This document shows, one piece after another, positions 37,901-44,685 of a stretch of DNA of 64,000 nt. The notes beneath the pieces were generated by a model. That model was not told the origin of the DNA. It saw only the letters and a program-made list of their open reading frames with translations, and did not search any database. The DNA lies in the NCBI RefSeq assembly GCF_013283875.1, contig NZ_CP054139.1, forward strand, positions 5,022,001 to 5,086,000, written 5' to 3'. Every line of letters begins with the position of its first letter. The stretch's first letter is position 1. This DNA comes from Mucilaginibacter mali (GTDB lineage: Bacteria; Bacteroidota; Bacteroidia; Sphingobacteriales; Sphingobacteriaceae). The translations under genes were made by a program, and so were the position numbers.

Positions 37901-38464
37901 GAAAGTTAAGGGCGCGTATTGCAGGGTATTAAAGCCAACATTGGATGCCGAGTTTTTTTGCTGCCATTGCAGCAGGTTCAGCAGCGCAGCGCTACCCATC
38001 TGCACTCCTTTGGGTTTCCCGGTAGAGCCGGAAGTGTACAATACGTAACCTTGTTTATCTGTAGGCGTAACCTTATTCAGGCTTTCATCGTATACAGTAT
38101 TAGTTGACAGGGGTTTAAGCCCTAACGACGAAAAAAAGCCGTGTTCGTGTGGTTCGCAAAGGCATGTATCGATACCCGAATCGTCGATAATACTTTTCAG
38201 GCGCTCCGCCGGGTACGACGAATCGAGCGGCAAATAAGTTTTACCCGCCTGCATCAGCGCCAAAATGCTGACAATAGTGTGTAATGACCGTGATGCGCTT
38301 ACGCCCACTATTTCTGCCGTAGAGGTATGAGCAGAAACAAGCCGGGCAAAAGCATTTACGCTGTTGCTGAGTTGCTGGTAGGTTACCCTTTCATCTCCAT
38401 GCACAATAGCTATCGCATCAGCATTCCGGTTACTCTGCTGTTCAAATAGTTTTTGTAGCCCCAT
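31925..38464 (-). CDS. Hybrid NRPS-PKS, A-PCP-KS-AT-ACP-aminotransferase
   Basis: This 2179-residue protein starts the line. Adenylation 1-490 (LYTSGSTGKPKG); carrier LGGNS, Ser540; ketosynthase about 597-1020 with Cys767, His903, His942; acyltransferase about 1110-1440 with GHSLGE (Ser1203) and NAMH at 1299-1302, nearest to malonyl-type; ACP with GFDS, Ser1527; a Q-rich linker (about 1595-1630); class III aminotransferase about 1700-2115 with PLP Lys1951 and Asp1923. There is no KR, DH or ER, so the beta-keto group should be transaminated to a beta-amine. A-domain pocket reads D-V-Q-F-M-A-Q-V-V-K, closest to proline codes I recall. A tail motif LGRDKEGNPAWFVPD ends the protein. Confidence 0.93.
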   Translation of the reverse strand: MGLQKLFEQQSNRNADAIAIVHGDERVTYQQLSNSVNAFARLVSAHTSTAEIVGVSASRSLHTIVSILALMQAGKTYLPLDSSYPAERLKSIIDDSGIDTCLCEPHEHGFFSSLGLKPLSTNTVYDESLNKVTPTDKQGYVLYTSGSTGKPKGVQMGSAALLNLLQWQQKNSASNVGFNTLQYAPLTFDVSFQEIFATLTTGGTLFLISDEVRLDPNELIRFIDHKQINRLFLPFVALQYLAEAADSYMLSNLQLKEVMTAGEQLKITPQIVKLFSTLPGCKLFNQYGPTESHVVTQLELSGDPQQWPALPTIGIPIDNTEMLILDDQLSPVKDGQSGELYISGICLADGYLNRPDLTAERFINWQHNGQTKRIYKSGDVARLLPDNNIEYLGRADTQVKIRGNRVEPAEIEVLLNQAPGIQQAAVVAKEYAGGNKRLIAYLISNTNEDTAATKHYIAEKVPDYMVPSAFIWVKDFPKTSSGKIDRNALPNPVLQRPESAGLYRAASTITQKRLATLWADMLTMDEVGIDDNFFDLGGNSLLAINTATQLRSAFNIALPVTKIYQYPTISGIAAYIDGSGEQEVRIASNKKQTTGGDIAVIAMAGKWPGANDVNAFWDILKNGQETVSFFSDEELDPNIPAELKSNAAYVKARGVLQNPAAFDAGFFNIAPLLAQMMDPQQRIFLEIAWEALEASGYQPQNYNGLVGVYAGSNNNTYYYNNVLTNPAQVEQAGAFNVMTLNEKDYIATRTAYELNLKGPAVSVYSACSTSLLAIAQAVDALRNGQCDMALAGGATVTAPVKSGHLYQEGAMLSADGHTRTFDASATGTVFSDGAGVVLLKPLSAAKQDGDTIYAVIKGKGVNNDGHSKGSFTAPSAGGQAGAIASALHDGGIDAANVGYVEAHGTATPLGDPIEIDGLKLAFGQQTAKQYCAIGSVKSNMGHLTAASGVTGFIKTALSLHHRQLVPSLFYNKPNPAIGFEDSPFYVNSSLKPWDSATTRTAGVSSFGVGGTNVHVVLQEFENIISESCPSRPVQLFTWSAKTQSSVESYALKLADHPISNLSDTAYTLNTARAEFNSRRFEVATTAGELQDKLRDTRSLRQKTLKEKATEVVFLFPGQGSQYAGMGKDLYRNKPVFADAVNECAAIIKTYTGTDVRDLIYGDDAKDKLTQGINIQPAIFTIEYALAKLWMNWGIQPTAFLGHSLGEFAAAHLSGIMSLDDVLQLLCARAKMISELLAGKMLAVRATVEVLQGILPKEVSIATKNSPNLNVVSGTPEAVEAFAQLLSEKGIAAMPINTSNAMHSAMVDSIIEPFTQLVAKVKLSAPRIPVISSMTGKWLSEAEATSPAYWSRQMREPVEFVEAIKTANDEPNRVLLECGPGNILANLAKGQVDKTKEQLILPGIVENNTSDYNGILNSLGYLWLNGLEPDWQAFYTGETRNKVALPSYAFDHKDHWIQPGKILTTTVSANGVAAPISPITTTPINTPPPMPRKELLSNKIREIFEAASGIDMAAVPVNMSFAEAGFDSLLLTQIAQNLKKEFGVPITFRKLYEQYENVELLAAFFDENLPASAYQAPAAPAPIATAVNDAVNYGDQTQLGLIAQQVQLLSQQISLLQGGAPTPQQAIPQQPVMSSAAPKTTYKLDADLTPEEMVEVKKPFGATARIDRQSTELSDQQKKFIADLTKNYNDRTKSSKEYTQKHREGMADPRVVSGFRPLTKEVVYPLVVNKSKGSRVWDIDGNEYVDALNGFGSNFLGYNPDFLKKVFQQQIEAGFEIGPQHILAGDVCQLINEFTGFERSALCNTGSEAVLGAMRMARTVTGRSLIVAFAGSYHGIIDEVIVRGSKKLKTIPAAPGILPEAVQNMLILDYGTDESLAIIKQRAHEIAAVMVEPVQSRRPEYQPIEFLKQLRQITKDADVALIFDEVITGFRMHPRGAQGLFGIKADIGTYGKVIGGGMPIGVIAGIPQYMDALDGGGKWQYGDASVPEAGVTYFAGTFVRHPLALAGANAVLNYLKEQGPGLQERLTGMAKNLADRLNEICKKHELPVYIAQFGSLWKIKFTFEMPFGELLFTLMRLKGIHIWDIFPCFLTAAHTMEDVDTIVAKFNESVEDMVAGGFFNADTAIRKPEDKTEIKAESKLSAFNKAPVPDAKLGRDKEGNPAWFVPDKNNPGKYLQVQNN

Positions 38465-38680
38465 TATAATATTCCGGTAGGTTTTACCGCAAGTATGTGA
38501 TTTTAGTTTTCGCTTAAAATTATTGTTTTTTCAATGAAAGTTTCAATGCGAATAGTAAAAATTCTCACACAAATAACGAATAATTAAGAATTTAACAGCG
38601 GCTTTCTTATCGATGCGCAATAGTTAAATCAATTGCCAAAAGGTTGGTTACTCCCGGCAATTTTTAGGACAATATCTTAT

Positions 38681-38706
38681 GTAGAGCCACCTATTTGTGG
38701 CTCTAC
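38681..38706. other. Perfect 10-bp hairpin
   Basis: GTAGAGCCAC (38681-38690) and GTGGCTCTAC (38697-38706) pair around CTATTT, just after the dehydrogenase stop. No T run follows on either strand, so it may be a repeat or an RNA-end stabiliser. The rest of the 38465-38711 gap is AT-rich with no clear promoter consensus for the NRPS-PKS operon. Confidence 0.5.
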
Positions 38707-38711
38707 GGGGA

Positions 38712-39575
38712 TCACATTTTCGCGAGTTGTTTAATAATAGCGATCATATCTTCATCGCCAAAACCATCAACAGCTTGCTGATAGGTATTTAGCACCGCCG
38801 ACCCTGCCGGCAGATGCATGCCTTGTTCGCCGGCCAGTCGCAGATCCTTGGCCAAATGCTTTAAGGCGAATGCCGCCTTGTAATTATCGTTCAAAATAGC
38901 GGCCGATTTTAGTTTGGTGATGCCGCTGCCCACCGCGCCGTTATTAACGATATCAAGGAAAGTAGCCGTATCTATTCCGTTTTGCTGCGCGAATAATACC
39001 GATTCGGTAAAACCCTGTACCACAATGGCTAAAAACAAATTAATGGCCAGTTTGGCTTTGTTGCCCGCCCCGGTATCACCTAATAATATCGACTGCTTGC
39101 CCATGGCATTGAACAGGGGCTGCGCCTTTTCAAAGTCGGCTTTTTTGCCGCCGGCCATAATGATCAGCTGGGCATCCTCGGCCGGTTTTACGCTGCCTGA
39201 TACAGGGGCATCCATATACCCCAGGCCTTTACCGGCACAAAGCGCAGCCAATTTCTGACTGGTCTCCGGCGATACGGTGCTCATATCTATCATCAAAACA
39301 TCCCGGCCGCTATCTGCTGAAAGGATGCCATCAGCCCCGGTGAAAACTTCGGTAACCGCAGCATCATCGGATAGCATGGTGATAATAAAGTCGTTCTCAG
39401 CCACCAATTGCGCGGGTGTATCGGCTAGGCCAGTGCCTGTTTCCTGTTGCAGCGCTTCGGCTTTTTGGCGGGTACGGTTCCAGGCGGTAACGGTGAACCC
39501 GGCTTTCATCAAATTTTTGATCATGGGGACGCCCATGTTACCTATCCCGCACCATCCTACTTTAATATTGTTCAT
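38712..39575 (-). CDS. NAD(P)-dependent beta-hydroxyacid dehydrogenase-like protein
   Basis: The 287-residue protein has the Rossmann start VGWCGIGNMGVPMIKNLMKAGFTV, the substrate motif YMDAPVSGSVKPAEDAQLIIMAGG, and GAGNKAKLAINLF with the catalytic Lys region of the 3-hydroxyisobutyrate / glyoxylate reductase family. It oxidises or reduces short hydroxyacids. It lies upstream of the NRPS-PKS operon on the same strand, 247 bases away, with a hairpin between. A role in that pathway is possible but not suggested by chemistry. Confidence 0.87.
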   Translation of the reverse strand: MNNIKVGWCGIGNMGVPMIKNLMKAGFTVTAWNRTRQKAEALQQETGTGLADTPAQLVAENDFIITMLSDDAAVTEVFTGADGILSADSGRDVLMIDMSTVSPETSQKLAALCAGKGLGYMDAPVSGSVKPAEDAQLIIMAGGKKADFEKAQPLFNAMGKQSILLGDTGAGNKAKLAINLFLAIVVQGFTESVLFAQQNGIDTATFLDIVNNGAVGSGITKLKSAAILNDNYKAAFALKHLAKDLRLAGEQGMHLPAGSAVLNTYQQAVDGFGDEDMIAIIKQLAKM

Positions 39576-39659
39576 ATTTTAATTTTTATACTTTTAAAAC
39601 TGTTTATAAACCGTTATGCCATCTGCCTTTATAGATGGTTTTATTCAATATGTCAGATC

Positions 39660-42605
39660 ATGCGTCAGCCAGCTATCAGCAATAATCGACTGCCTAAAAT
39701 TATTACATCGTGCCTGCTATTAGTAACAGGATCATACTTAATGGGTTTTTGTCAGCCTAAACCCCTGGCGTTAAAGGTAAGCTATACCCCAACTGCGGGA
39801 TATTTTACTTTGGCCGATAGCAAAACTGCCGTAAATATAGTAACAGATACGGCCGATAATAAGGTGGTGCAAATTGCCGCGCAATGTTTTGTCGATGATA
39901 TTAAAAATGTTACCGGCAAGCAGGCGGCGGTAATTCATACCATCAGCAGCGCTAAACCGATGCTGATAGCCGGCACCATCGGTCATTCGGCTTTGATAGA
40001 TGAGCTGATAAAGAACGGCAAGCTGAATGTAACGCAGGTAAAAGGCAAGTGGGAAACCTATAGCATTGTCCTTGTAAAAGCGCCTTTTAAAAATGTACCG
40101 CAGGCTTTGGTTATAGTTGGGAGCGACCAGCGCGGAACAGCTTATGGGCTATTTGAATTATCTAAAACCATTGGTATACAACCTTTCTATTGGTGGGCTG
40201 ATGTTACAGCTGAGCACCACGATGCGCTGTACCTATCGCCGGCAACCTATACCTCCGAGCCGCCATCGGTAAAATTCCGTGGGATCTTTATAAATGACGA
40301 AGATTGGGGCCTACAACCCTGGGCAGCCAAAACGCTGGAACCCGAGACCAAAGACATCGGCCCGAAGACCTACGCCAAAGTATTTGAATTGCTACTGCGC
40401 CTGAAAGCGAACCTGATATGGCCAGCCATGCACCCAAGCACCAAAGCTTTCTATCACTATCCCGGCAACATTAAAGTGGCTGAGGATTACCAGATCGTCA
40501 TTGGCTCATCGCACGCCGAACCGATGCTGCGCAATAACGTAAGCGAGTGGAACGAGAAGACTATGGGTAACTTCAACTACCTCACCAACCAGCAAAAGGT
40601 AGATGATTATTGGGAAAGCCGCGTGAAAGAAAGCAGCCATATCAATGGCATTTACACCATAGGCATGCGCGGCGTGCACGATAGTGGTATAGAGGGAGTG
40701 AAGACCGTTAAAGAGACCGTACCACTACTGGAGCGCATTTTTGTGGCGCAGCGCGATATGCTGAAAAAGTATGTTAACCCCGATATTAATAAAGTACCGC
40801 AGGTTTTTACACCTTATAAAGAGGTGCTGGAAGTATACGATGGCGGCCTGAAGGTTCCCGAAGATGTTACGCTGGTTTGGCCCGATGATAATTATGGCTA
40901 CATCCAGCGATTGGATAACAAGCAGGAAAGCGAACGTCCGGGCGGATCGGGCGTTTACTACCACGTATCGTACTGGGGCCGCCCGCACGATTATATCTGG
41001 CTGTGCTCTACCAGTCCGGGTTTGATACGCGAGGAAATGATGAAGGCTTACGATATGCAGGCCCGCAACCTATGGGTGGTTAACGTAGGCGATATTAAAC
41101 CGGCTGAGTACGATATCCAGTTTTTTTTAGATATGGCCTATAACATAAAGCCATTTAAAAACAGCGCCTATACCAAAACCCACCTGCAAAATTGGGTGAG
41201 CAATAATCTAAGCAGTAAGGACGCCGGCAAAATAAGCGATGTGCTATGGAGATACTATCAGTTGGCATTTGAACGCAAGCCCGAGTTTATGGGTTGGAGC
41301 CAAACCGAACCGACCACGCCCACCAAACTAAGCGACTATAATCATTTTTACTACGGCGACCAGGGCCAGCAGCGGATAGATGCCTACAACAATTTGCAAC
41401 AGCAGGCCAAAACGCTATGGCAAAATATCAGTCCGGCACGGAAGGATGCCTTTTATCAACTGGTTTATTACCCGGTAACAGGTACCGCGCTGATGAATAA
41501 GAAATTCCTGTATCGCGATAAGGCTTACCGTTACGCGCAGCAGGGCAGGTTAAGCACCCAACTTTATGATTCTTTATCACGGGCATCCTATCAAAGCATT
41601 ATCGAGGAAACCAAATACTATAACACTAAAATGGCGGGCGGCAAATGGGCCAATATCATAATGGCGCAACCACGTAACCTGCCTGTTTATGCCGCTCCCG
41701 ATCTGAAATACGAAATGACCAAAAGCACCATAGCCTGGCAGGTACAACCCGAAGGGGCGACATTAAATGATGCTAAATTATCGCTGCCTGCTTTTGCCGA
41801 TGGCGATAAACACTTCATCGACCTGTTTCTATGTCGGGATACAGCTGTGAATTATACCGTACAGACATCGGCGCCCTGGATAAACGTATCGCAGCAAAGC
41901 GGCACTCTGCAAACCAAAGGTAAAACCGAGCAACGCTTATGGATAAGCATTAATAACGCTAAGCTTCCCGCCGGTACCGCCGATGGTGCCATCACCATAA
42001 AAAGCGGGAGCAAAAGCTATTCGGTAGCGGTTACAACAGAACACGCCCCCAAAGGATACACTGGTTTTATCGAGCACGATGGCTATGTATCTATCTACGC
42101 CAAGCACTTCGATCATAACGAGGGCAAAAATGGCAACTCCTGGATGCCGATTATGGGACTGGGTAAAACTGATACTGTTTTACAGGCCAACCCGGTTAAG
42201 GTAGATGGCGGCATGAAAAAAGACCCTGCCGATACCGAGATCAAACAACAAGCCGCGTTAAGCTACAGCTTTTATACCACCTCCTCATCGCCAGCCGAAG
42301 TAAAACTTTATACCCTGCCTACGTTGCCCCTTAATAATAACTTCAGTATGCGCTACGCGGTGAGTATTGATGATGGCCCCGCCACCATGCTTGATTTTAA
42401 AACCGTTGGCCGCACCGAAGAGTGGAAGCAAAACGTATTGAGTAACTCGGCCGTACGATCGGTAAAGGTGCCGGTACTAAGCACGGGCAAGCATACTATA
42501 CATATTTATATGATAGATCCGGGTGTGGTGTTGGACAGGATGGTAATTGATTTGGGAGGATTGAGGCCGGGTTATGGCGTGTTAACGGAAACGAGGGCGA
42601 GATAA
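39660..42605 (+). CDS. GH115 glycoside hydrolase (xylan alpha-glucuronidase family)
   Basis: The 981-residue protein has a signal peptide (LPKIITSCLLLVTGSYLMGFCQ) and long stretches typical of GH115: SDQRGTAYGLFELSKTIGIQPFYWWADV, FRGIFINDEDWGLQPWA, NLIWPAMHPSTKAFYHYP and IGSSHAEPMLRNN. GH115 enzymes remove glucuronic acid side chains from xylan. The frame is open for 71 codons further upstream, but that part runs into the divergent dehydrogenase gene. I take ATG 39660, which gives the signal peptide. A C-terminal beta domain (after about 760) completes it. No SusCD pair is adjacent. Confidence 0.9.
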   Translation: MRQPAISNNRLPKIITSCLLLVTGSYLMGFCQPKPLALKVSYTPTAGYFTLADSKTAVNIVTDTADNKVVQIAAQCFVDDIKNVTGKQAAVIHTISSAKPMLIAGTIGHSALIDELIKNGKLNVTQVKGKWETYSIVLVKAPFKNVPQALVIVGSDQRGTAYGLFELSKTIGIQPFYWWADVTAEHHDALYLSPATYTSEPPSVKFRGIFINDEDWGLQPWAAKTLEPETKDIGPKTYAKVFELLLRLKANLIWPAMHPSTKAFYHYPGNIKVAEDYQIVIGSSHAEPMLRNNVSEWNEKTMGNFNYLTNQQKVDDYWESRVKESSHINGIYTIGMRGVHDSGIEGVKTVKETVPLLERIFVAQRDMLKKYVNPDINKVPQVFTPYKEVLEVYDGGLKVPEDVTLVWPDDNYGYIQRLDNKQESERPGGSGVYYHVSYWGRPHDYIWLCSTSPGLIREEMMKAYDMQARNLWVVNVGDIKPAEYDIQFFLDMAYNIKPFKNSAYTKTHLQNWVSNNLSSKDAGKISDVLWRYYQLAFERKPEFMGWSQTEPTTPTKLSDYNHFYYGDQGQQRIDAYNNLQQQAKTLWQNISPARKDAFYQLVYYPVTGTALMNKKFLYRDKAYRYAQQGRLSTQLYDSLSRASYQSIIEETKYYNTKMAGGKWANIIMAQPRNLPVYAAPDLKYEMTKSTIAWQVQPEGATLNDAKLSLPAFADGDKHFIDLFLCRDTAVNYTVQTSAPWINVSQQSGTLQTKGKTEQRLWISINNAKLPAGTADGAITIKSGSKSYSVAVTTEHAPKGYTGFIEHDGYVSIYAKHFDHNEGKNGNSWMPIMGLGKTDTVLQANPVKVDGGMKKDPADTEIKQQAALSYSFYTTSSSPAEVKLYTLPTLPLNNNFSMRYAVSIDDGPATMLDFKTVGRTEEWKQNVLSNSAVRSVKVPVLSTGKHTIHIYMIDPGVVLDRMVIDLGGLRPGYGVLTETRAR

Positions 42606-42612
42606 AACCTAA

Positions 42613-42643
42613 TCGTCGTGCCGAAACAAGTTCGGTATGACAT
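42613..42643. repeat. Half-copy of a GTCATGC/GAAACAAGTTCGG repeat
   Basis: TCGTCGTGCCGAAACAAGTTCGGTATGAC resembles the right half of the fuller repeat at 43304-43386. Confidence 0.45.
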
Positions 42644-42702
42644 TTTTTTGATCAGGGCGTATATAAAGCCGTATCAATCAATGAAATCTGCATAAAAAGG
42701 CA

Positions 42703-42710
42703 TATATTTG
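42703..42710 (+). promoter_or_regulatory. -7 element far upstream of rplS
   Basis: TATATTTG is an exact TAnnTTTG match. If used, rplS has a leader of about 145 nt that contains the hairpin at 42821. A nearer weak box, TAATATTG (42808-42815), is one mismatch off and would give a 40-nt leader. Confidence 0.42.
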
Positions 42711-42820
42711 TGCCCGCTAAAAACTTATCCTCTTAACCCGTTTTGTGGATAAAAAAGCGAAATGTGGAAATTTTAAAAAACCACTTTTTATTTTAAAATA
42801 ATATCACTAATATTGCAGTC

Positions 42821-42843
42821 CGATTTTTACGGGTTAAAAATCG
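42821..42843 (+). promoter_or_regulatory. rplS leader hairpin, possible autoregulatory site
   Basis: CGATTTTT (42821-42828) and AAAAATCG (42836-42843) form a perfect eight-base stem with loop ACGGGTT, 19 bases before the rplS ATG. Ribosomal protein genes often control themselves through such leaders; L19 binding here is inference. Confidence 0.35.
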
Positions 42844-42862
42844 CATTTAAGAGCTAAAAATC

Positions 42863-43210
42863 ATGGATTTAGTAAAATTTGTTGAAGAACAATCAGTAGA
42901 AATAAAAAAGGTTCCTGTATTTAAAGCTGGTGACACCGTTAGTGTACACTACAAAATCAGGGAAGGTAACAAGGAGCGTATCCAGGTTTACCAGGGTGTA
43001 GTTATCCAACGCAACAGCGTTGGCGTTAGCGAAACATTTACCGTGCGTAAAGTATCAAACGGTGTAGGTGTTGAGCGTATTTTCCCTATCAACTCTCCAA
43101 ACATCGACAAGATCGACGTTAACAGTGTTGGTAAGGTTCGTCGTTCTAAACTGTTCTACCTGCGCGAACTGACTGGTAAAGCTGCCCGTATCAAATCGAA
43201 AAGAGTATAA
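42863..43210 (+). CDS. rplS: 50S ribosomal protein L19
   Basis: The 115-residue protein matches L19: FKAGDTVSVHYKIREGNKERIQVYQGVVIQRN, TFTVRKVSNGVGVERIFPINSPNI, KVRRSKLFYLREL. L19 sits at the 30S-50S interface. It is transcribed alone here, from an AT-rich leader to a clear terminator, and not in the rimM-trmD-rplS order of many other bacteria. Confidence 0.98.
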   Translation: MDLVKFVEEQSVEIKKVPVFKAGDTVSVHYKIREGNKERIQVYQGVVIQRNSVGVSETFTVRKVSNGVGVERIFPINSPNIDKIDVNSVGKVRRSKLFYLRELTGKAARIKSKRV

Positions 43211-43246
43211 TTATACGCCCTCTGTAAAAAGAGCGGCTTAAATATA

Positions 43247-43280
43247 AAAGCCACTTTCTGTTAAAGGAAGTGGCTTTTTT
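43247..43280 (+). terminator. Rho-independent terminator after rplS
   Basis: AAAGCCACTT (43247-43256) and AAGTGGCTTT (43268-43277) form a ten-base stem running into six T. Confidence 0.88.
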
Positions 43281-43303
43281 GCGTTGGCTTCGCAATTACA
43301 TCT

Positions 43304-43386
43304 CGTCATGCTAAACTTGTTTCAGCACCCCGTCACGCTATGTTTAACCTATGCAAATGGGATCCCGAAACAAGTTCGGGATGACG
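43304..43386. repeat. GTCATGC...GGGATGACG palindromic repeat
   Basis: CGTCATGCTAAACTTGTTTCAGCA on the left is mirrored imperfectly by CCGAAACAAGTTCGGGATGACG on the right. A half copy is at 42613-42643. Sequence from here to about 43495 also has a GAGGACAC/TGTCCTC pair; no gene is seen. Confidence 0.65.
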
Positions 43387-43500
43387 ATCTTGATTTTGCG
43401 ACTATTACCACAACGGATAGTGGTATGTGAGGACACAGACTACGTGGAAAATTATCCGGAGCCTGTGTCCTCACAGGCTCCTCTAATATCTAATATTAAA

Positions 43501-44508
43501 CTATTCAGGCTTATTTTCCTTCAGCCAGTTATCCAGATCGGTTATTTGTTGCACGTGGTCCTTCGCCCATTTGGCGCTTTCGGGTGTGCTTAAACTTACC
43601 AGCCTTGCAAAGGCCGGCATATTGGGCGATTGTGAAAGCTTGTTAAAATAATCGGCCAAACGGTACCAGTAATATTCCTTATCGCGCGGCATTGTACCCA
43701 ATGCGTTAAAAATGGCATTCAACTGTGCGGTGAGCAAATCGCCGGCTGAAGCATATCTTCTTTTAGCGAATGGCGCAAGCGCTTTAGTAATTACCGCATT
43801 TTGTACTGCGGCTAATTTGGCAACAAACGGATCGGTCTTTTGTCCTGGTTCGGGTTTTAGCGCACCGCCCTGCAAAATATGCTGGATGTTTCCGTAAGCT
43901 TCGGCACTGCGGGCGGTGTTCGGCTCCAATGCAAGAAATTGGCAAAATCCCAACAAAGCTTCTGCACGTTTATTTTGATGAAAGGTAACCAGCGCATACA
44001 AGCGCATAGTACTTGCATACTTCGGGTCGAGTTTTATGGCCTCGATAGCTGCGCTCTCCGCATCTGCATATTGCCGACCGCGAAAATAAGCTAAGGCCAG
44101 GTTATAACGTAGCGGCTGATAAGTTGGATTAGCCTTTATCCCTGCCTGGTAATTTTCAATAGCCTTTTGCGATTGCTTGTTCAGATCGTAAATACTACCG
44201 GCCAGATCGTACGCTCCGCTGATGAGATTGGTGGAAGCGGTTGTAGAGCTGAAGACTTTTTGCAGGTAGGGTATACCATCAAGCCCTTTGCCCATAGCAT
44301 TCAGCGAAAATGCCATTTGATAGTTGCCTGGCGCATAGTCGGCATCTATGGCCAATGCTGCCTTATATTTTTCAATCGCGCCGGCGTAGTTCTTTTGGTT
44401 GTTCAGGTCGATGCCTTCGCGCACCAGCGATTTGGCATCGGGATTTTGGGCGATGGCTGCTTTGGCCGATAGTAGGATGATGATGAGTGTTTTAAATACG
44501 TTTTTCAT
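43501..44508 (-). CDS. Secreted TPR-repeat protein
   Basis: The 335-residue protein has a signal peptide (ending KAAIAQ) and at least four tetratricopeptide units, for example REGIDLNNQKNYAGAIEKYKAALAIDADYA, QKAIENYQAGIKANPTYQ and RQYADAESAAIEAIKLDPKYA. The C-terminal third is helical without clear repeats. It is probably a periplasmic scaffold. It is monocistronic, with repeats on both sides. Confidence 0.85.
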   Translation of the reverse strand: MKNVFKTLIIILLSAKAAIAQNPDAKSLVREGIDLNNQKNYAGAIEKYKAALAIDADYAPGNYQMAFSLNAMGKGLDGIPYLQKVFSSTTASTNLISGAYDLAGSIYDLNKQSQKAIENYQAGIKANPTYQPLRYNLALAYFRGRQYADAESAAIEAIKLDPKYASTMRLYALVTFHQNKRAEALLGFCQFLALEPNTARSAEAYGNIQHILQGGALKPEPGQKTDPFVAKLAAVQNAVITKALAPFAKRRYASAGDLLTAQLNAIFNALGTMPRDKEYYWYRLADYFNKLSQSPNMPAFARLVSLSTPESAKWAKDHVQQITDLDNWLKENKPE

Positions 44509-44522
44509 GGTATTATTTTTTA

Positions 44523-44650
44523 GTTCCCTCCCAAGGGAGGGGCGCGATGCTTTGTGTTGTGGCAGGGAGGGGTTTGTTCGTTATTTCAAACAGCAGAAAC
44601 CCCTCCCTGCCGTCGCGCTATTCCTGCACACCCCTCCCCAAGGAGGGAAC
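44523..44650. repeat. CCCTCC/GGGAGGG palindromic repeat, copy 2
   Basis: Ends GTTCCCTCC and GGAGGGAAC, central GGCAGGGAGGGG and CCCCTCCCTGCC. It lies between the TPR gene and rlmI, which are on the same strand. Confidence 0.72.
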
Positions 44651-44685
44651 TTCATTTGCATATCTGCACATACGCAGATTCACGA

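Noticed and set aside
38712..39575. Dehydrogenase as a tailoring enzyme of the NRPS-PKS
   Set aside because: Its family acts on short free hydroxyacids, it is 247 bases away behind a hairpin, and the pathway as read needs no such step.
39447..39659. N-terminal extension of the GH115 frame
   Set aside because: It overlaps the divergent dehydrogenase gene and would hide the signal peptide; the later ATG fits better.
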